DNA of 64,000 nucleotides from Marinilabiliaceae bacterium (GCA_016342595.1 JAEINY010000004.1:1-64000); one strand, 5' to 3'. Counted from the first letter of the stretch, positions 1-9,382 are shown. The notes: generated from the sequence alone by a model not told the origin. Translations and numbers: made by a program.

Positions 1-448
1 CGTGCTTGCAAAACAATCTAGACAGAATCATAATTAACTAAAATCCAGTACTTAAAACAAGTGACATGAAGTATAGATTCAAATATTTTATTACAAAAGT
101 GATAATTTACCGTATTGAACCCCTCTATCTTCACTTAAGATAGACATAACTACCTGTAATCCAGTATTAAATAATGCTTATCTAAATAAAGTAATTAAGG
201 ATTGCTCTATGGTCTCATAATTAATGCAATAGGATCTGCGAGTTCATTAAAATAGAGAATAATCGATGCATCAACGAATAAATAATTCGATAAAGCGCAT
301 ATCTATAATTTCATCACTAATAATGGATTAGACGATGTGTGTTGAAGTAATAAAACGGATTAATAGAGGGAAGTCATACAGAGGAGGTAAAGCAATGAAT
401 CAATATTTTAACAGGAGTGGTTTTTTGTATTAAATGATTAAGTATACG
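1..448. other. AT-rich intergenic start of window, no gene seen
   Basis: No convincing coding region on either strand. The stretch is strongly AT-rich with frequent stops, and the left part of whatever lies upstream is outside the window. It probably holds upstream regulatory DNA of the XRE gene that follows. Confidence 0.5.
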
Positions 449-494
449 TTTGTAATACAAATATTTTTGCATACATTTGTCACTTGACAAGTGT
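449..494 (+). promoter_or_regulatory. Candidate autoregulatory promoter/operator of the XRE gene
   Basis: A Bacteroidota-type -7 box TATTTTTG lies at 462-469. It is immediately preceded by the palindrome TTTGTA-A-TACAAA (449-461) and followed by the palindrome CACTTG-A-CAAGTG (482-494). Palindromes overlapping a promoter just upstream of a gene for a helix-turn-helix protein are typical autorepression sites; that use is inference. A matching -33 TTTG at normal distance is not evident. Confidence 0.4.
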
Positions 495-547
495 TTAAAG
501 GCTTGTGTTAGGTGTAAACAATCATTGATTACAAGATTATACGACTT

Positions 548-1012
548 ATGAAAGAGAGAATTCAAGCCATTATTAATAGAGAAGGGATAACCCCTTCCAG
601 GTTTGCAGATATTATCGGTGTGCAACGTTCTGGTATTTCTCATATCCTTTCGGGTCGCAATAAACCAAGTTTAGATTTTTTAAATAAAGTATTGATCCAT
701 TATCCTCATATCAGTGGGGATTGGTTGATAACAGGTCAAGGGGAAATGCTGAAGCATTCCAAAGAAAAGAGGCCTTTTAAGCAGTTATCAATACCAACCC
801 GCCCCAGTATTGATGTTAAACCTGAAAAGCCGATTATTCAGCCTCCTAAACCATCTTCACCTGACCCGGTCAGAGAAAAAATAGAGGAAGTGAAAGAAGA
901 AAAAGTCTCAAATCCGATAGAAACCCAGTTATTTGCCTCAGAAGGCAAGAAAATAGAGCGAATTTTAGTATTCTATCAGGATAAAACATTTCGTGAATAT
1001 CGACCCGAATAA
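548..1012 (+). CDS. XRE-family helix-turn-helix transcriptional regulator
   Basis: 154 aa. Residues about 1-60 form a Cro/CI-type HTH: the segment around FADIIGVQRSGISHILSGRN is the classic recognition-helix pattern, followed by the WLITGQGEM ending common in Bacteroidota XRE proteins. The middle is a Pro/Lys/Glu-rich low-complexity linker (about 75-125). The C-terminal 30 residues (IERILVFYQDKTFREYRPE) form a small conserved tail found in this protein type. The ATG at 548 is the first residue of the HTH fold. It stands alone, upstream of pyrK and in the same direction, with palindromes in both promoters. Targets are unknown. Confidence 0.85.
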   Translation: MKERIQAIINREGITPSRFADIIGVQRSGISHILSGRNKPSLDFLNKVLIHYPHISGDWLITGQGEMLKHSKEKRPFKQLSIPTRPSIDVKPEKPIIQPPKPSSPDPVREKIEEVKEEKVSNPIETQLFASEGKKIERILVFYQDKTFREYRPE

Positions 1013-1192
1013 TCTTGTCACTAGATTCGATCTGAAACATCCACCTTTTTCTTAAAAGGTGAAATATTCTGTATTTGAGTATGAGTACAAATTTCAATGA
1101 TACTCTCCTATAGTTTTTATAGTTCTGACTTTTAAGATATTCTTTTAGAAATGAAAGCAGGTCCTTTATCTACCTAACCCATTTTTAGTATC

Positions 1193-1258
1193 TTTGCTTA
1201 CCTTCTCTTGATTTTTGGTATATTTGTACTAAAAATAGATTGTTTACAGTTGTAAACA
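1193..1258 (+). promoter_or_regulatory. pyrK promoter with 8+8 palindromic operator
   Basis: A -7 box TATATTTG is at 1219-1226, with a possible -33 TTTG at 1193-1196 (22-nt spacer, slightly long). Directly after the expected transcription start lies the palindrome TGTTTACA-GT-TGTAAACA at 1241-1258, with two perfect 8-bp arms. The position fits a repressor operator or a 5'UTR hairpin. The half-site GTAAAC recurs near 514 upstream of the XRE gene. Confidence 0.5.
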
Positions 1259-1285
1259 TCTCTTGTGTTGCAATAAATTGTGCAA

Positions 1286-2056
1286 ATGAAGAAATACATC
1301 GACGATTTTACTGTCTTAAGCAATGAAAGGTTAAATCATGAATATGTGGTTTTAAACCTGAAACATCCTTCCCAATTACCGGATATGTTACCGGGTCAGT
1401 TTGTTGAAGTGAAAGTTGAAAATGGCCCTAATACCTTTTTGAGGCGTCCGATTTCGATCCATGACATGGATAAGGATCAAAATACAATGAAATTACTGGT
1501 ACAGGAGATCGGTGAAGGAACCCGATTAATGGGGCAATTAAAAGAAGGTGACAAACTGAATCTGGTCTATCCGTTAGGTAACAGTTTTAGCCTCCCTGAA
1601 AATAAGCGTGTATTACTGGTTGGTGGCGGTTGTGGCATCGCTCCATTATTATTTATGGGACGTTATCTGAAAGCTAACGGTGTGCAGCCTCAATTTTTAT
1701 TAGGTGCCAGAACAGAAGAAGGGATTATCGCCCTGGATGAGTTTAAAAAACTAGGTGAAGTACATGTAACAACTGAAGATGGTTCGGTTGGAACCAAAGG
1801 TTTCGTGATTCATCATCCGGTTGTGAAAACCCAAACTCCCGAGATCGATATGATCTATACTTGTGGGCCGGAGGCAATGATGAAGGTGGTAGCTAAATAT
1901 GCACTTAATCATGATATTAAGTGTGAGGTTTCACTTGAAAATCATATGGCTTGCGGTATTGGAGCTTGCTTAGTCTGCGTAGCTGACACATTAGATGGTA
2001 ATAAATGTACATGTACGGATGGTCCTGTTTTTGATTCAACATATTTGAAATGGTAG
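1286..2056 (+). CDS. pyrK: Dihydroorotate dehydrogenase B, electron-transfer subunit
   Basis: 256 aa. PyrK carries FAD and a [2Fe-2S] cluster and passes electrons from the PyrD catalytic subunit to NAD+ in pyrimidine synthesis. Visible: the ferredoxin-reductase-like FAD motif RRPISIH (about residue 55), the nucleotide-binding [10 protein letters not shown] (about 112-122), and the C-terminal cysteine cluster CGIGACLVC plus a further Cys (about 225-245) for the iron-sulfur cluster. An in-frame GTG at 1280 could lengthen it by two residues; the ATG at 1286 is preferred. The stop overlaps the pyrD start by 7 nt, so the two are translationally coupled. Confidence 0.95.
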   Translation: MKKYIDDFTVLSNERLNHEYVVLNLKHPSQLPDMLPGQFVEVKVENGPNTFLRRPISIHDMDKDQNTMKLLVQEIGEGTRLMGQLKEGDKLNLVYPLGNSFSLPENKRVLLVGGGCGIAPLLFMGRYLKANGVQPQFLLGARTEEGIIALDEFKKLGEVHVTTEDGSVGTKGFVIHHPVVKTQTPEIDMIYTCGPEAMMKVVAKYALNHDIKCEVSLENHMACGIGACLVCVADTLDGNKCTCTDGPVFDSTYLKW

Positions 2057-2964
2057 ATTTAAACATTGATTTAAACGGATTACAACTGAAAAATCCGGTA
2101 ATGACTGCATCCGGAACTTTCGGATATGGTGAGGAGTTTATGGATTTCTTTGATATAGCTCGTTTAGGAGGTGTATTAGTGAAAGGAACCACCCTTCACC
2201 ACCGAGAAGGAAATCCTTACCCTAGAATGGCAGAAACGCCTCAGGGAATGTTAAATGCAGTAGGACTTCAAAACAAAGGTGTTTGCTATTTTGCAAACGA
2301 AATATACCCACGCATCAAAGATATAGATACCAATATGTTGGTGAATGTGTCTGGTTCTACTATCGAAGATTATGTAGAAACGGCTTCAATTGTTAATGAG
2401 TTGGATAACATTCCGGGTATTGAATTAAATATTTCATGTCCCAATGTGAAAGAAGGTGGTATGGCCTTTGGCACCAGTTGCCCGTCTGCGGTTGCTGTAG
2501 TAGAAGCAGTGCGTAAGGTGTATAAGAAACACCTGATGGTGAAATTATCACCCAATGTGACCAATATTTCAGAAATCGCTAAGGCAGTTGAAGATGCAGG
2601 TGCAGATTCAGTTTCTTTGATTAACACCTTACTGGGGATGGCTATTAATGCAAAAACACGTCGTCCTTTGTTATCGACTGTTACCGGTGGTTTATCTGGT
2701 CCGGCAGTGAAGCCTGTCGCCTTAAGAATGGTATGGCAAGTAGCCCAGGTGGTTAAAATACCGATTGTAGGTATGGGAGGTATCATGAATGAGACAGATG
2801 CCGTAGAGTTTATGTTGGCCGGAGCGTCTGCTATTCAGGTAGGTACAGCTAATTTTATCGATCCTACTGTTACTGTTAAAATTGTAGATGGTTTAAAGCA
2901 ATATTGCGAAGAAAATGGGTTTGATAAGGTGTCAGATCTGGTTGGAGCCATGATTGTAGATTAA
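2050..2964 (+). CDS. pyrD: Dihydroorotate dehydrogenase B, catalytic subunit
   Basis: 304 aa, the normal length for class 1B PyrD, an FMN TIM-barrel enzyme that oxidises dihydroorotate to orotate. Motifs seen: ASGTFGYG near the N-terminus, [11 protein letters not shown] (the Cys is the catalytic base of class 1 enzymes), [24 protein letters not shown] and the phosphate-binding GMGGI...[14 protein letters not shown]. Overlaps pyrK by 7 nt; the pair is presumably one transcript ended by the hairpin at 2986. Confidence 0.96.
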   Translation: MVDLNIDLNGLQLKNPVMTASGTFGYGEEFMDFFDIARLGGVLVKGTTLHHREGNPYPRMAETPQGMLNAVGLQNKGVCYFANEIYPRIKDIDTNMLVNVSGSTIEDYVETASIVNELDNIPGIELNISCPNVKEGGMAFGTSCPSAVAVVEAVRKVYKKHLMVKLSPNVTNISEIAKAVEDAGADSVSLINTLLGMAINAKTRRPLLSTVTGGLSGPAVKPVALRMVWQVAQVVKIPIVGMGGIMNETDAVEFMLAGASAIQVGTANFIDPTVTVKIVDGLKQYCEENGFDKVSDLVGAMIVD

Positions 2965-2985
2965 TAATTAATTCAATTATATTAT

Positions 2986-3019
2986 AACCGCAATGTTTTT
3001 AGAATATTGCGGTTTTTTT
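2986..3019 (+). terminator. Rho-independent terminator after pyrKD
   Basis: Stem AACCGCAAT (2986-2994) pairs with ATTGCGGTT (3006-3014) and is followed by a run of T. Confidence 0.85.
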
Positions 3020-3472
3020 ATGTCTATTTTTTTTGTGGATAGGTTGAATAGTATGATAGAATAAAGCTTACAACTGGAAATACAAAAAGTGACAATTGTA
3101 TACATTAGATTGTGCTCACAGATGACTATTTTTGTCAATTCAATTTGTATATAAATGTAAACCATATGCAAGACGAAGTTACAAGTGTATTAAAACCGGA
3201 GGTGTCACATATGTAAATAAACGAAAGTAGAAGTGCATTTTACATGACTTACATTTGTAATCCACACTTGTAACTAGCGAAAAACGTCATAAGTAAACAA
3301 TTATACAAAAACTGATTGACATATTCATAAATCCGATGGTTTCAATACGCTGTTATAGTTATAGAGCCTTATTTGCCAAATATGGCAGGGTTTTACCAGT
3401 AAATAACTAAGTGCTGTGTGGATGGGAAAATCCCAATTACAGATCTTAATCATAGGATATATATAAACGACA
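3020..3472. other. Intergenic region with TTACA/TGTAA inverted motifs
   Basis: No gene is supported. The stretch contains many TTACA/TGTAA words, including a perfect 11-bp inverted pair, GTTACAAGTGT at 3178-3188 and ACACTTGTAAC at 3264-3274. Right of 3300 nothing stands out. Confidence 0.4.
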
Positions 3473-3499
3473 AAAGCTCCGGTCATTGACCGGAGCTTT
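3473..3499 (-). terminator. Terminator of tRNA-Lys
   Basis: Near-perfect hairpin: AAAGCTCCGGTC pairs with GACCGGAGCTTT around a short loop, 5 nt beyond the tRNA 3' end. On the minus strand it is followed by TTTGTCG. Confidence 0.75.
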
Positions 3500-3503
3500 A
3501 TAT

Positions 3504-3579
3504 TGGTGACTCAGCAGGGGTTCGAACCCTGGACCCCATCCTTAAAAGGGATGTGCTCTACCAGCTGAGCTACTGAGTC
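3504..3579 (-). tRNA. tRNA-Lys (anticodon TTT)
   Basis: Read on the minus strand, the acceptor stem GACTCAG/CTGAGTC is followed by discriminator A and an encoded CCA. The D arm AGCTCAGCTGGTAGAGC, the anticodon arm CATCC-CTTTTAA-GGATG and the T arm with GGTTCGAACC are all present. The loop gives anticodon TTT (Lys). 76 nt including CCA. Confidence 0.97.
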
Positions 3580-3680
3580 GCTTTATTTTTGCGGTTGCAA
3601 AGATAGATCAAATGAGGGATTCAAACAAATTTCAACCGTTATTAATTTTCCACATTCCCACTTGATAAATCACAAACATC

Positions 3681-4841
3681 TTAATTTGTGGCTCTTAATT
3701 CATTATTTTTTTTTGCCATTAAATTAGAAATGGGTTTGAAATGTTGTCGAATCGTTGGCCAACTATCCGGATATTTAGCAAAAAGCTGTATAATACGCAC
3801 CTTGTTTTTACGTAATGCATCTGATATCGCAGGTGCTGTAATAGGTTTATCCATATGGTTACCTACCTCTGCGCTGGTTGGTGTAAGCCCGCGTTGAACG
3901 ATTAATAGAGCTGCATTCTCAAGTTTATCTAACAGTTGCATAGTTTTATTGATACGGGATGTAGTTTCATTCATCTCGATAGAGTTATTTGAGATTACTT
4001 GCTTAACAGCAGGTAAAACGAGATAGGATAATTCAATAAAAATATCATCTCCAAGACTTGCATTTTGCAATTCACAAATGTAAACAATGCAACTTTCCAG
4101 ACTTTTCTTGAGATTTGAGAAAGATCCTTCATATTTTAGGATAGCTTTTTCAGCTTCCTCTGATAAAACATAATTAAGGGAATCTCTTTGCGATATTTCA
4201 CGGATGTAATCAACTAACCAATCTTTTCTCCAATTATTAAAATCGCTATTTACTTCCGTTTTTTGATGTTGATTATTGGTTAAGATGGATTGTGTTCGCT
4301 CCTTAAACCATAGGAATCGATTTTCACTCTCTTGATACGATTTAGTCGTGAGCTGTGCAAATTGCGATGCCAACCGACCAATAATTGCTTTTTGAGTTGT
4401 ATCTAACGGTTGTTGTCCGGTCATGACACCAAAATTACTCTGATCTTCCCGAAAGAATAAGTAATATAAATCATAATAATCAGATGCTAATCCTGACGTA
4501 CGAATGAGTAAAACCAAATACTTCGACTCACTAAAAAGATCCAACTGCATACTTTGAAGTGTTGTTCGGGACACAAAAGGAAGCAAATCGGGTCGTAACC
4601 ATTGGAAAGCAGTTTTTTCTTTCCGATAATTTTCCATGGTAAACACCATCTCTTCATTAGCATCAAGATCCAACTCTTTATAACCTGAGCCTGACTTCAC
4701 AACTTCAATCGCTTGCAGGTCACCTTGCTGAGAAATACTAAAAAAACCCAATATCCGGTCAATGCCCACAAAGTAGAGTGGCCACTGCCGCAGCAAATTC
4801 ATCGCTGCCGAAGGAATATGTGGTGAATTTAATTTCTCCAT
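3681..4841 (-). CDS. Hypothetical protein with possible C-terminal HTH
   Basis: 386 aa, family not recognised. No signal peptide or membrane segment. The N-terminal half looks like a sensor/globular domain; the C-terminal part (about residues 320-355, TSAEVGNHM...ITAPAISDALRKNK) has the spacing of a helix-turn-helix, with the second helix reading like a recognition helix. It is divergent from a 113-aa gene across a 231-bp region packed with TTAAG words, which makes a self-regulating DNA-binding protein plausible; this is inference. Confidence 0.6.
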   Translation of the reverse strand: MEKLNSPHIPSAAMNLLRQWPLYFVGIDRILGFFSISQQGDLQAIEVVKSGSGYKELDLDANEEMVFTMENYRKEKTAFQWLRPDLLPFVSRTTLQSMQLDLFSESKYLVLLIRTSGLASDYYDLYYLFFREDQSNFGVMTGQQPLDTTQKAIIGRLASQFAQLTTKSYQESENRFLWFKERTQSILTNNQHQKTEVNSDFNNWRKDWLVDYIREISQRDSLNYVLSEEAEKAILKYEGSFSNLKKSLESCIVYICELQNASLGDDIFIELSYLVLPAVKQVISNNSIEMNETTSRINKTMQLLDKLENAALLIVQRGLTPTSAEVGNHMDKPITAPAISDALRKNKVRIIQLFAKYPDSWPTIRQHFKPISNLMAKKNNELRATN

Positions 4842-4870
4842 TTTTGAGTTGGTAGGTTAGAGTAACTCAA

Positions 4871-5070
4871 TTAAGCAAAAGTACAAAAATTAAGCTAAAA
4901 GTTAAGTTAAAATTAAGTTTAAAATTGCAGTTAAGCCGTTTAAGCAAGCTCAATATTTCAACTTAATAAGTTTCAAATAGCCTGACAATCAGAATATATT
5001 CGTATTTGAAAAAACAAGTCACTCTCTTCATTAATTATTTCAATTAAGTTTTAACCTTAAAACATTTAAG
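4871..5070. repeat. Iterated TTAAG(C/T) motif array between divergent genes
   Basis: TTAAG occurs at 4871, 4890, 4902, 4913, 4931, 4940, 5044 and 5066, and its complement CTTAA at 4962 and 5056. Spacings are 9-19 bp in the first cluster. The last copy sits right before the ATG at 5073. The repetition exceeds what AT-rich DNA alone suggests and resembles a multi-site operator. Confidence 0.55.
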
Positions 5071-5072
5071 CA

Positions 5073-5414
5073 ATGAGTAATTATTATCAAACCACCCTCG
5101 AACAAGTTGCGGAATGGTTTATGCAATTGTTTTTTGATCCGATGTATCATGTAGAATCTGTAATTCGAAAGAATAATGATGTACTGACCAAAACACAAGC
5201 TTCCATACAAGAGGTAAAGGCAACACCTAATCTGGATAATACAGCTATCTTAGGGAAGGAGCTGATGGTATTTTTAAGCCGTTTTTCAGCAAAATTTAAT
5301 TACTTTAAGAAGCCTGAAGTACGTTTTATAACCAAACTCAATCAACTTTCACTCGAAAACCTGCTGAATATATGTAGATTACGGATATTTAATATGACTT
5401 TGCAACAAATATAG
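5073..5414 (+). CDS. Small hypothetical protein
   Basis: 113 aa, family not recognised. Predominantly helical by composition, no signal peptide. Aromatic-rich N-terminus (EWFMQLFFDPMYHVES) and a basic C-terminus. It starts 3 bp after the last TTAAG motif of the shared divergent region and probably belongs with the 386-aa gene. The next gene starts 67 bp downstream. Confidence 0.55.
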   Translation: MSNYYQTTLEQVAEWFMQLFFDPMYHVESVIRKNNDVLTKTQASIQEVKATPNLDNTAILGKELMVFLSRFSAKFNYFKKPEVRFITKLNQLSLENLLNICRLRIFNMTLQQI

Positions 5415-5481
5415 AAATAGTGATATTTTCCAGTGAAAACTAATGATTTGAACAGTATTTTTAGAGCTTTAATTAGAAATT

Positions 5482-6624
5482 ATGGAGCCGAATAAAAAAC
5501 GATATACTGGATCATTAATTGGGTTGATGAGCAACAAGGTTAAAACTTATGGAGGCATCAATATGGCACAAGGTATTCCTGCCTTTAATCCACCGGCCAG
5601 GCTTATTGATCAGATGAAAATAGTAATGGATCAAACCACTCATCAGTATGCCCCAGGAAAAGGTCATATCAATTTGGTTAAATGGCTGAAAGATCATTAT
5701 CAACTACAATCTCCACTTACCAATGATCATATCTTAATGGTAAATGGGGCTACCGAAGGATTGTCATTGTTATATACATACCTTAATCAGTTGATACAAG
5801 ATCCCTATGGAGCACTTGCCTTTGGTCCTGTTTATGAGAGTTATCGTGAACTCCCCAAGATTTTTGGTCAGACATTTATAGAATATCAAAATAAGGATCG
5901 GGTTTTAGATATCGACAATTTAAAAGAAGTGATTATTCAAAACAAGGTCAAGCTTTTATTTATGGCCTCGCCAGGAAATCCATGGGGGCATATATGGTCA
6001 AAAGATGAGCTGACTGAAATTTGTAATCTAGCTGACCATCTGGATTTTTACATTATTTTTGATGCAGTTTATAGTGAGTTGTACTTTCAAGAGGTGCCAC
6101 ATCAACTAGTTGACATTAGTAATAAGCGATTGTTTTATGTGAATAGTTTTAGTAAGATGTTATCTATTACCGGGTGGCGAGTTGGCTATTTAATCGCACA
6201 TGAACAACACATGCAAAAAATCAGTAACATGCATGATTACATTGGTTTATGTGTATCACACCCGGCTCAGGCTGCCTTATCAGCATATTTGAATGAAAGT
6301 GAGGATTGGAAGTCTTATGTTAGTGATATTCGTGACAAATTACGCTCGAATTATCAACTCGCTGAACATATATTAAGACAGGCTGGATTTAAAATACCAT
6401 CCGCTCAAGGTGGTTATTTCATTTGGTGTCAGCTTCCGAATGGCATTAATGATGGGTTAAACTTTGCACTTGATCTATATGAGCAGCAAAAAGTAGCTGT
6501 GGTACCCGGCGAACACTTTTCTTCCAATGCCTCCGATTTTATTCGTATTAACCTGGCGATGTCTAAAGAAGTTTTGGAAAAGGGATTAATAGAGTTGATT
6601 GACTTTACGAAATCAAAAGCCTAG
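5482..6624 (+). CDS. PLP-dependent aminotransferase, class I/II
   Basis: 380 aa fold-type I aminotransferase. Seen: MAQGIPAFNPP near the N-terminus, YAPGKGHINL, NGATEGLSLL (cofactor phosphate site), SPGNPWG (substrate/PLP Asn), FDAVYSELYF, the PLP lysine in SFSKMLSITGWRVGY, and the C-terminal IRINLAMS arginine that binds the substrate carboxylate. Resembles the YbdL/kynurenine-glutamine transaminase-like group, but the substrate cannot be fixed from sequence. Cytosolic. The next gene starts 57 bp downstream on the same strand. Confidence 0.9.
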   Translation: MEPNKKRYTGSLIGLMSNKVKTYGGINMAQGIPAFNPPARLIDQMKIVMDQTTHQYAPGKGHINLVKWLKDHYQLQSPLTNDHILMVNGATEGLSLLYTYLNQLIQDPYGALAFGPVYESYRELPKIFGQTFIEYQNKDRVLDIDNLKEVIIQNKVKLLFMASPGNPWGHIWSKDELTEICNLADHLDFYIIFDAVYSELYFQEVPHQLVDISNKRLFYVNSFSKMLSITGWRVGYLIAHEQHMQKISNMHDYIGLCVSHPAQAALSAYLNESEDWKSYVSDIRDKLRSNYQLAEHILRQAGFKIPSAQGGYFIWCQLPNGINDGLNFALDLYEQQKVAVVPGEHFSSNASDFIRINLAMSKEVLEKGLIELIDFTKSKA

Positions 6625-6681
6625 ACTCCTTTTTCATGTTAAGTGCACTTATTTTTCTATATTCGGAAAAATTTTGAATTC

Positions 6682-7860
6682 ATGCGTGTATTTTCTCTGA
6701 TTGTTGTTCTTTTAGCACTTATCAATACTACAGATGCAGCCACTCGTTTATTATCCGAGAAGGCGGAAATTTCTCTATTAACCTGTTCACCTGGAAACGA
6801 ACTATATTCGGTTTTTGGACACAGTGCTATTCGGGTTAATGATCCTGATTCAGAACTAGATTCGGTCTTCAATTATGGGACATTTGATTTTGATACACCT
6901 AATTTTTATTTGAAATTTTCCAGCGGACAGTTGAACTACAAGCTGTCTGTGAATCACTTCTCGCGATTTGTTCAATCCTATTTTACAGATGAACGAAGTA
7001 TTTATGAACAAGTATTAAATCTTAATGCTTCCGAAAAACAGAATTTATTCAATGCTTTGGTTGAAAATGCCAAGCCTGAGAATAAGTTTTACCGCTATGA
7101 TTTCTTTTTCGACAATTGTGCCACTCGAATCCGTGATATGATTATTAATCACCTGGATGGTCAAATTCAATATCAAGATACTACAGTAACGGACCAGAGT
7201 TTTCGGGATTACATTCATGAATATGTCAACCATTCACCCTGGATTTCTGATGGTCTTGACCTACTTTTAGGCATAAAAACAGATAACATTGCCTCTGTAA
7301 GCGAGCAAATGTTTTTACCTGATTACATGATGCTTTATTTTGGAAAGGCAACAATCAATCAGAATGGTACCGAGAAAGGATTGGTGAAAGAAATGCGTCA
7401 GGTATTAAAATTTAACAATGATAATGTTGAAAATAAAGGCATTACTCCAGATGTACTGTTTTGGGGATTGTTCTTTATAGGTTTGTTACTCTTCTATTTT
7501 GAAGTAAAGTACCGAAAGAAACCTTTTATTTTTGCAACTAAAATACTATTATTTATAACAGGATGCACAGGTGTTTTGTTTTTCTATCTTTGGTTTTTAA
7601 GTCTCCACAGCGTAACCGGACAAAATTTCAATTTATTATGGGCCATGCCCACAAGTCTAATATTAGCTTTTATTCCGGTTAGGATCTTATCCAAGCGATT
7701 TTTTAGGGGATTACTTATTGTAACATTATCCTTATTAATCCTGAATGTTTTCGTTATGTTTTTGATCCCTCAATACATACCTTCGTTTATTTTTCCTTTT
7801 TCAGCAATGCTAATTATGCGATTAACTCATTTATTGATTTTTACAAGTAAGAAAGCATAA
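6682..7860 (+). CDS. Lnb-like / DUF4105 membrane protein
   Basis: 392 aa from the ATG at 6682, which places a clean signal peptide (MRVFSLIVVLLALIN...) at the N-terminus; a GTG 39 nt upstream is unlikely. The periplasmic domain carries the DUF4105 (Lnb N-terminal) hallmarks LLTCSPGNELYSVFGHSAIRV, YGTFDF and FFDNCATRIRD (conserved His and Cys of a papain-like fold). Several hydrophobic helices fill the C-terminal third. The family has been linked to lipoprotein N-acylation or lipid metabolism; the exact role here is not established. Confidence 0.8.
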   Translation: MRVFSLIVVLLALINTTDAATRLLSEKAEISLLTCSPGNELYSVFGHSAIRVNDPDSELDSVFNYGTFDFDTPNFYLKFSSGQLNYKLSVNHFSRFVQSYFTDERSIYEQVLNLNASEKQNLFNALVENAKPENKFYRYDFFFDNCATRIRDMIINHLDGQIQYQDTTVTDQSFRDYIHEYVNHSPWISDGLDLLLGIKTDNIASVSEQMFLPDYMMLYFGKATINQNGTEKGLVKEMRQVLKFNNDNVENKGITPDVLFWGLFFIGLLLFYFEVKYRKKPFIFATKILLFITGCTGVLFFYLWFLSLHSVTGQNFNLLWAMPTSLILAFIPVRILSKRFFRGLLIVTLSLLILNVFVMFLIPQYIPSFIFPFSAMLIMRLTHLLIFTSKKA

Positions 7861-8021
7861 AAGTGTTTAACTGTTTATAAAAATACCTGGAAATGGCCAT
7901 TGGCTCTTTAAAAAATAAACAAAAGCTTAATCCTTCTGTAACTAAAGCCATTGGTTGTAGTATAAAGCCATTTATATAACACAATAACCATTTTTGGGTT
8001 TCCCTTTTTTCAGGAAAACAT

Positions 8022-8029
8022 TACTTTTG
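8022..8029 (+). promoter_or_regulatory. -7 promoter box directly before the serine hydrolase ATG
   Basis: TACTTTTG matches TAnnTTTG and ends 6 nt before the ATG at 8036, so the transcript would be almost leaderless. No well-spaced -33 TTTG (nearest is 25 nt away). Confidence 0.4.
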
Positions 8030-8035
8030 TGTAAA

Positions 8036-9382
8036 ATGGGTGGAAAAACAATTATTCGATTAGCAACGAAAGGATTTGTAACAATTGCAGCTGGCTTAAT
8101 AGTCTGGGGGGCAACAGGGTTTTTTAATCCCCGTACAGAATCTTATGGTAGTGATTTTACGCCACCCAAAAACGAACCTGTGTCGTTTCGCATTTCCGGG
8201 TTTTTCTCAAACAATAGTGAATTTTCATATTTGGAAAAACGAATAGGTCGTTTTTTACGACGTGAAAATTTAGTAGGTGCTTCAGTTGCCGTAGCAAAAG
8301 ATGGCAAATTGATTTATGCCAAGGGATTTGGATATGCAGATAAAGAAAATGAGACGTCAGTTGAACCCTACAATCTATTTCGGGTGGCCAGTGTATCGAA
8401 ACTGATTACAGCTGCTGGAATTATGAAATTATGCGAGCAAGGGACGCTCCATTTAGAGGATAAAGTATTTGGACCAAAAGGGATTTTGAATGATTCCATC
8501 TACTTAGAATACAGAGATAAAAGGGTAGAGGACATTACTGTTTTACAACTCTTAAATCACAGCGGTGGTTGGACCAGCCGTTGGGGCGATCAAATGTTTA
8601 TGCCAACTATTATTGCTAAAAATCTCCACAAGACTTTACCTGTTGATGAAAGTGACATTATTCGTTTTGTGCTGAAGAAACGTCTTCATTTTATTCCTGG
8701 AGAAGCATCTTATTATTCTAATCTTGGATATATGATATTAGGTCAGGTTGTTGAAAAGATCTCTCACATGTCGTATGAAGATTACATTCAAACACACGTC
8801 TTGTATCCCTTGGGAATTTTTGATATGCAAGTAGGTGGCAGTTATTTATATGAGCGCGCAGCCTTGGAAGTTAAATACTATGAACCCGAAGAAACCTTTT
8901 TTGTTGATGATCATAATGGGTCCGGCGAACAAGTATTGCGATCTTATGGTGGAAATGACATGCATACATTAGGAGCTGCCGGGGGCTGGATTGCATCGTC
9001 TACCGATTTAATGAAACTAATGTTAGCATTGGATGGTTTCTCCTCCGTTCCGGATATACTATCAGAATCCAGTATAAATCGAATGGTGGAACCACTAATT
9101 CCCGGTTACAGTCCATTAGGATGGCGTCATATAAAAAAGGACGGTTGGTATCGCACTGGTACCTTAGCCGGAACATCGGCTTTGATGGTTCGCCACGATA
9201 ATGGCATTTCGTATGTAGTACTGGTAAATACGGGTAGTTGGAAGGGCCCTCAACTGGCCAATGACATTCACAAAGAAATGGAACGCGGATTGAAGATTAT
9301 AAAAGAATGGCCAGACTATAACTTATACGAACTTGATAATTCAATGGCAGCAATCCGCAATCGACCACAAATAATCTACTAA
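8036..9382 (+). CDS. Serine hydrolase, class C beta-lactamase family
   Basis: 448 aa with an N-terminal membrane anchor or signal peptide. The start at ATG 8036 is chosen over a TTG 42 nt upstream because a promoter box lies between them. The catalytic SxxK is in RVASVSKLITAA, the YxN in SYYSNLGYMILG, and the third-motif region near YRTGTLAGTSAL replaces the usual KTG/HxG. Family members include D-aminopeptidases, esterases and penicillin-binding-like peptidases; the substrate is unknown. It precedes the GH20 hexosaminidase on the same strand, which fits a cell-wall or glycan-recycling context (inference). Confidence 0.85.
   Translation: MGGKTIIRLATKGFVTIAAGLIVWGATGFFNPRTESYGSDFTPPKNEPVSFRISGFFSNNSEFSYLEKRIGRFLRRENLVGASVAVAKDGKLIYAKGFGYADKENETSVEPYNLFRVASVSKLITAAGIMKLCEQGTLHLEDKVFGPKGILNDSIYLEYRDKRVEDITVLQLLNHSGGWTSRWGDQMFMPTIIAKNLHKTLPVDESDIIRFVLKKRLHFIPGEASYYSNLGYMILGQVVEKISHMSYEDYIQTHVLYPLGIFDMQVGGSYLYERAALEVKYYEPEETFFVDDHNGSGEQVLRSYGGNDMHTLGAAGGWIASSTDLMKLMLALDGFSSVPDILSESSINRMVEPLIPGYSPLGWRHIKKDGWYRTGTLAGTSALMVRHDNGISYVVLVNTGSWKGPQLANDIHKEMERGLKIIKEWPDYNLYELDNSMAAIRNRPQIIY

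Noticed and set aside
2977-3171. 64-aa minus-strand ORF after pyrD
   Set aside because: Overlaps the pyrD terminator, Ile/Lys/Tyr-rich by AT content, no plausible start region or family.
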